From Pseudomonadota bacterium (GTDB taxonomy: Bacteria; Pseudomonadota; Gammaproteobacteria; Halothiobacillales; Halothiobacillaceae): a stretch of DNA of 5,942 bases. Shown here one piece after another: positions 5,826-5,942 of the stretch (the first letter of the stretch is position 1; each line of letters starts with the position of its first letter). The notes under the pieces are model-generated. The model was not told where the DNA came from. It searched no databases and saw only the letters and a list, made by a program, of their open reading frames with translations. The stretch is taken from positions 1 through 5,942 of the forward strand of contig JAJYPA010000505.1 of NCBI GenBank assembly GCA_021795795.1, written 5' to 3'. A program made the translations under genes and the position numbers.

Positions 5826-5942
5826 TCAGCAGTCTTTCCCAGGGCTCATGTGGCCGGTAATGAAGGCCGTCACGCCCGGCAGACCTTCCCCGGTTTTCAT
5901 ATTGGTGAACAGAAAGGGCCGCTCGCCCCGCATGAGACGGGC
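5826..5942 (-). CDS. ureG: Urease accessory GTPase UreG, C-terminal 38 residues
   Basis: C-terminal end of a UreG-like protein, the SIMIBI GTPase that powers nickel delivery to urease together with UreE, UreF and UreD/H. The visible residues start ARLMRGERPFLFTNMKTGEG, close to the UreG signature MRG(D/E)RPF-x-FTN-x-KTG-x-G, which is characteristic of this family near its C-terminus. It ends with TGA at 5826-5828 after GHMSPGKDC, a slightly unusual tail. The rest of the gene lies beyond the right edge. It shares the strand of the amide operon, about 610 bases upstream, so a urease cluster probably adjoins it. The G-domain motifs are outside the window. Confidence 0.82.
   Translation of the reverse strand, partial: ARLMRGERPFLFTNMKTGEGLPGVTAFITGHMSPGKDC

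Overview
The window reads almost entirely on the minus strand and looks like a nitrogen-scavenging locus of a Gram-negative bacterium, probably a beta- or gammaproteobacterium. The support for this is a signal-peptide-bearing outer-membrane barrel protein ending in Phe, a sigma-54 type -24/-12 promoter, and an fmd gene set of the kind known from Methylophilus. The species cannot be named from the sequence alone.

In transcription order (right to left) the window holds: the last 38 codons of a urease accessory GTPase (UreG); about 610 bases without a convincing gene; an FmdC-like outer-membrane porin; an NCS1-type (purine/cytosine/allantoin permease family) inner-membrane transporter with an unusual cysteine-rich C-terminal tail; FmdA, a formamidase/acetamidase; FmdB, a small zinc-ribbon protein; and the first 210 residues of AmiE, an aliphatic amidase that runs off the left edge. 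Gaps between the five genes are 74, 19, 58 and 55 bases. Every gene has its own Shine-Dalgarno sequence and no intrinsic terminator is visible between them, so one operon is likely.

The gene-free stretch carries a good match to a sigma-54 promoter (TGGCA-N6-TTTGCT on the minus strand), a perfect 14-bp palindrome where transcription should start, an 11-base A-tract just upstream, and two NtrC-like enhancer sites about 140 and 200 bp upstream of the predicted start. This fits induction under nitrogen limitation.

Predicted pathway: short amides cross the outer membrane through the porin and the inner membrane through the NCS1 carrier, then are hydrolysed to ammonia and carboxylates by two unrelated amidases. 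FmdB probably supports expression or uptake. Urease genes immediately upstream would release ammonia from urea. Base composition is mosaic: the ureG end and fmdA-fmdB-amiE are GC-rich, whereas the porin, the membrane part of the transporter and the promoter region are AT-rich.
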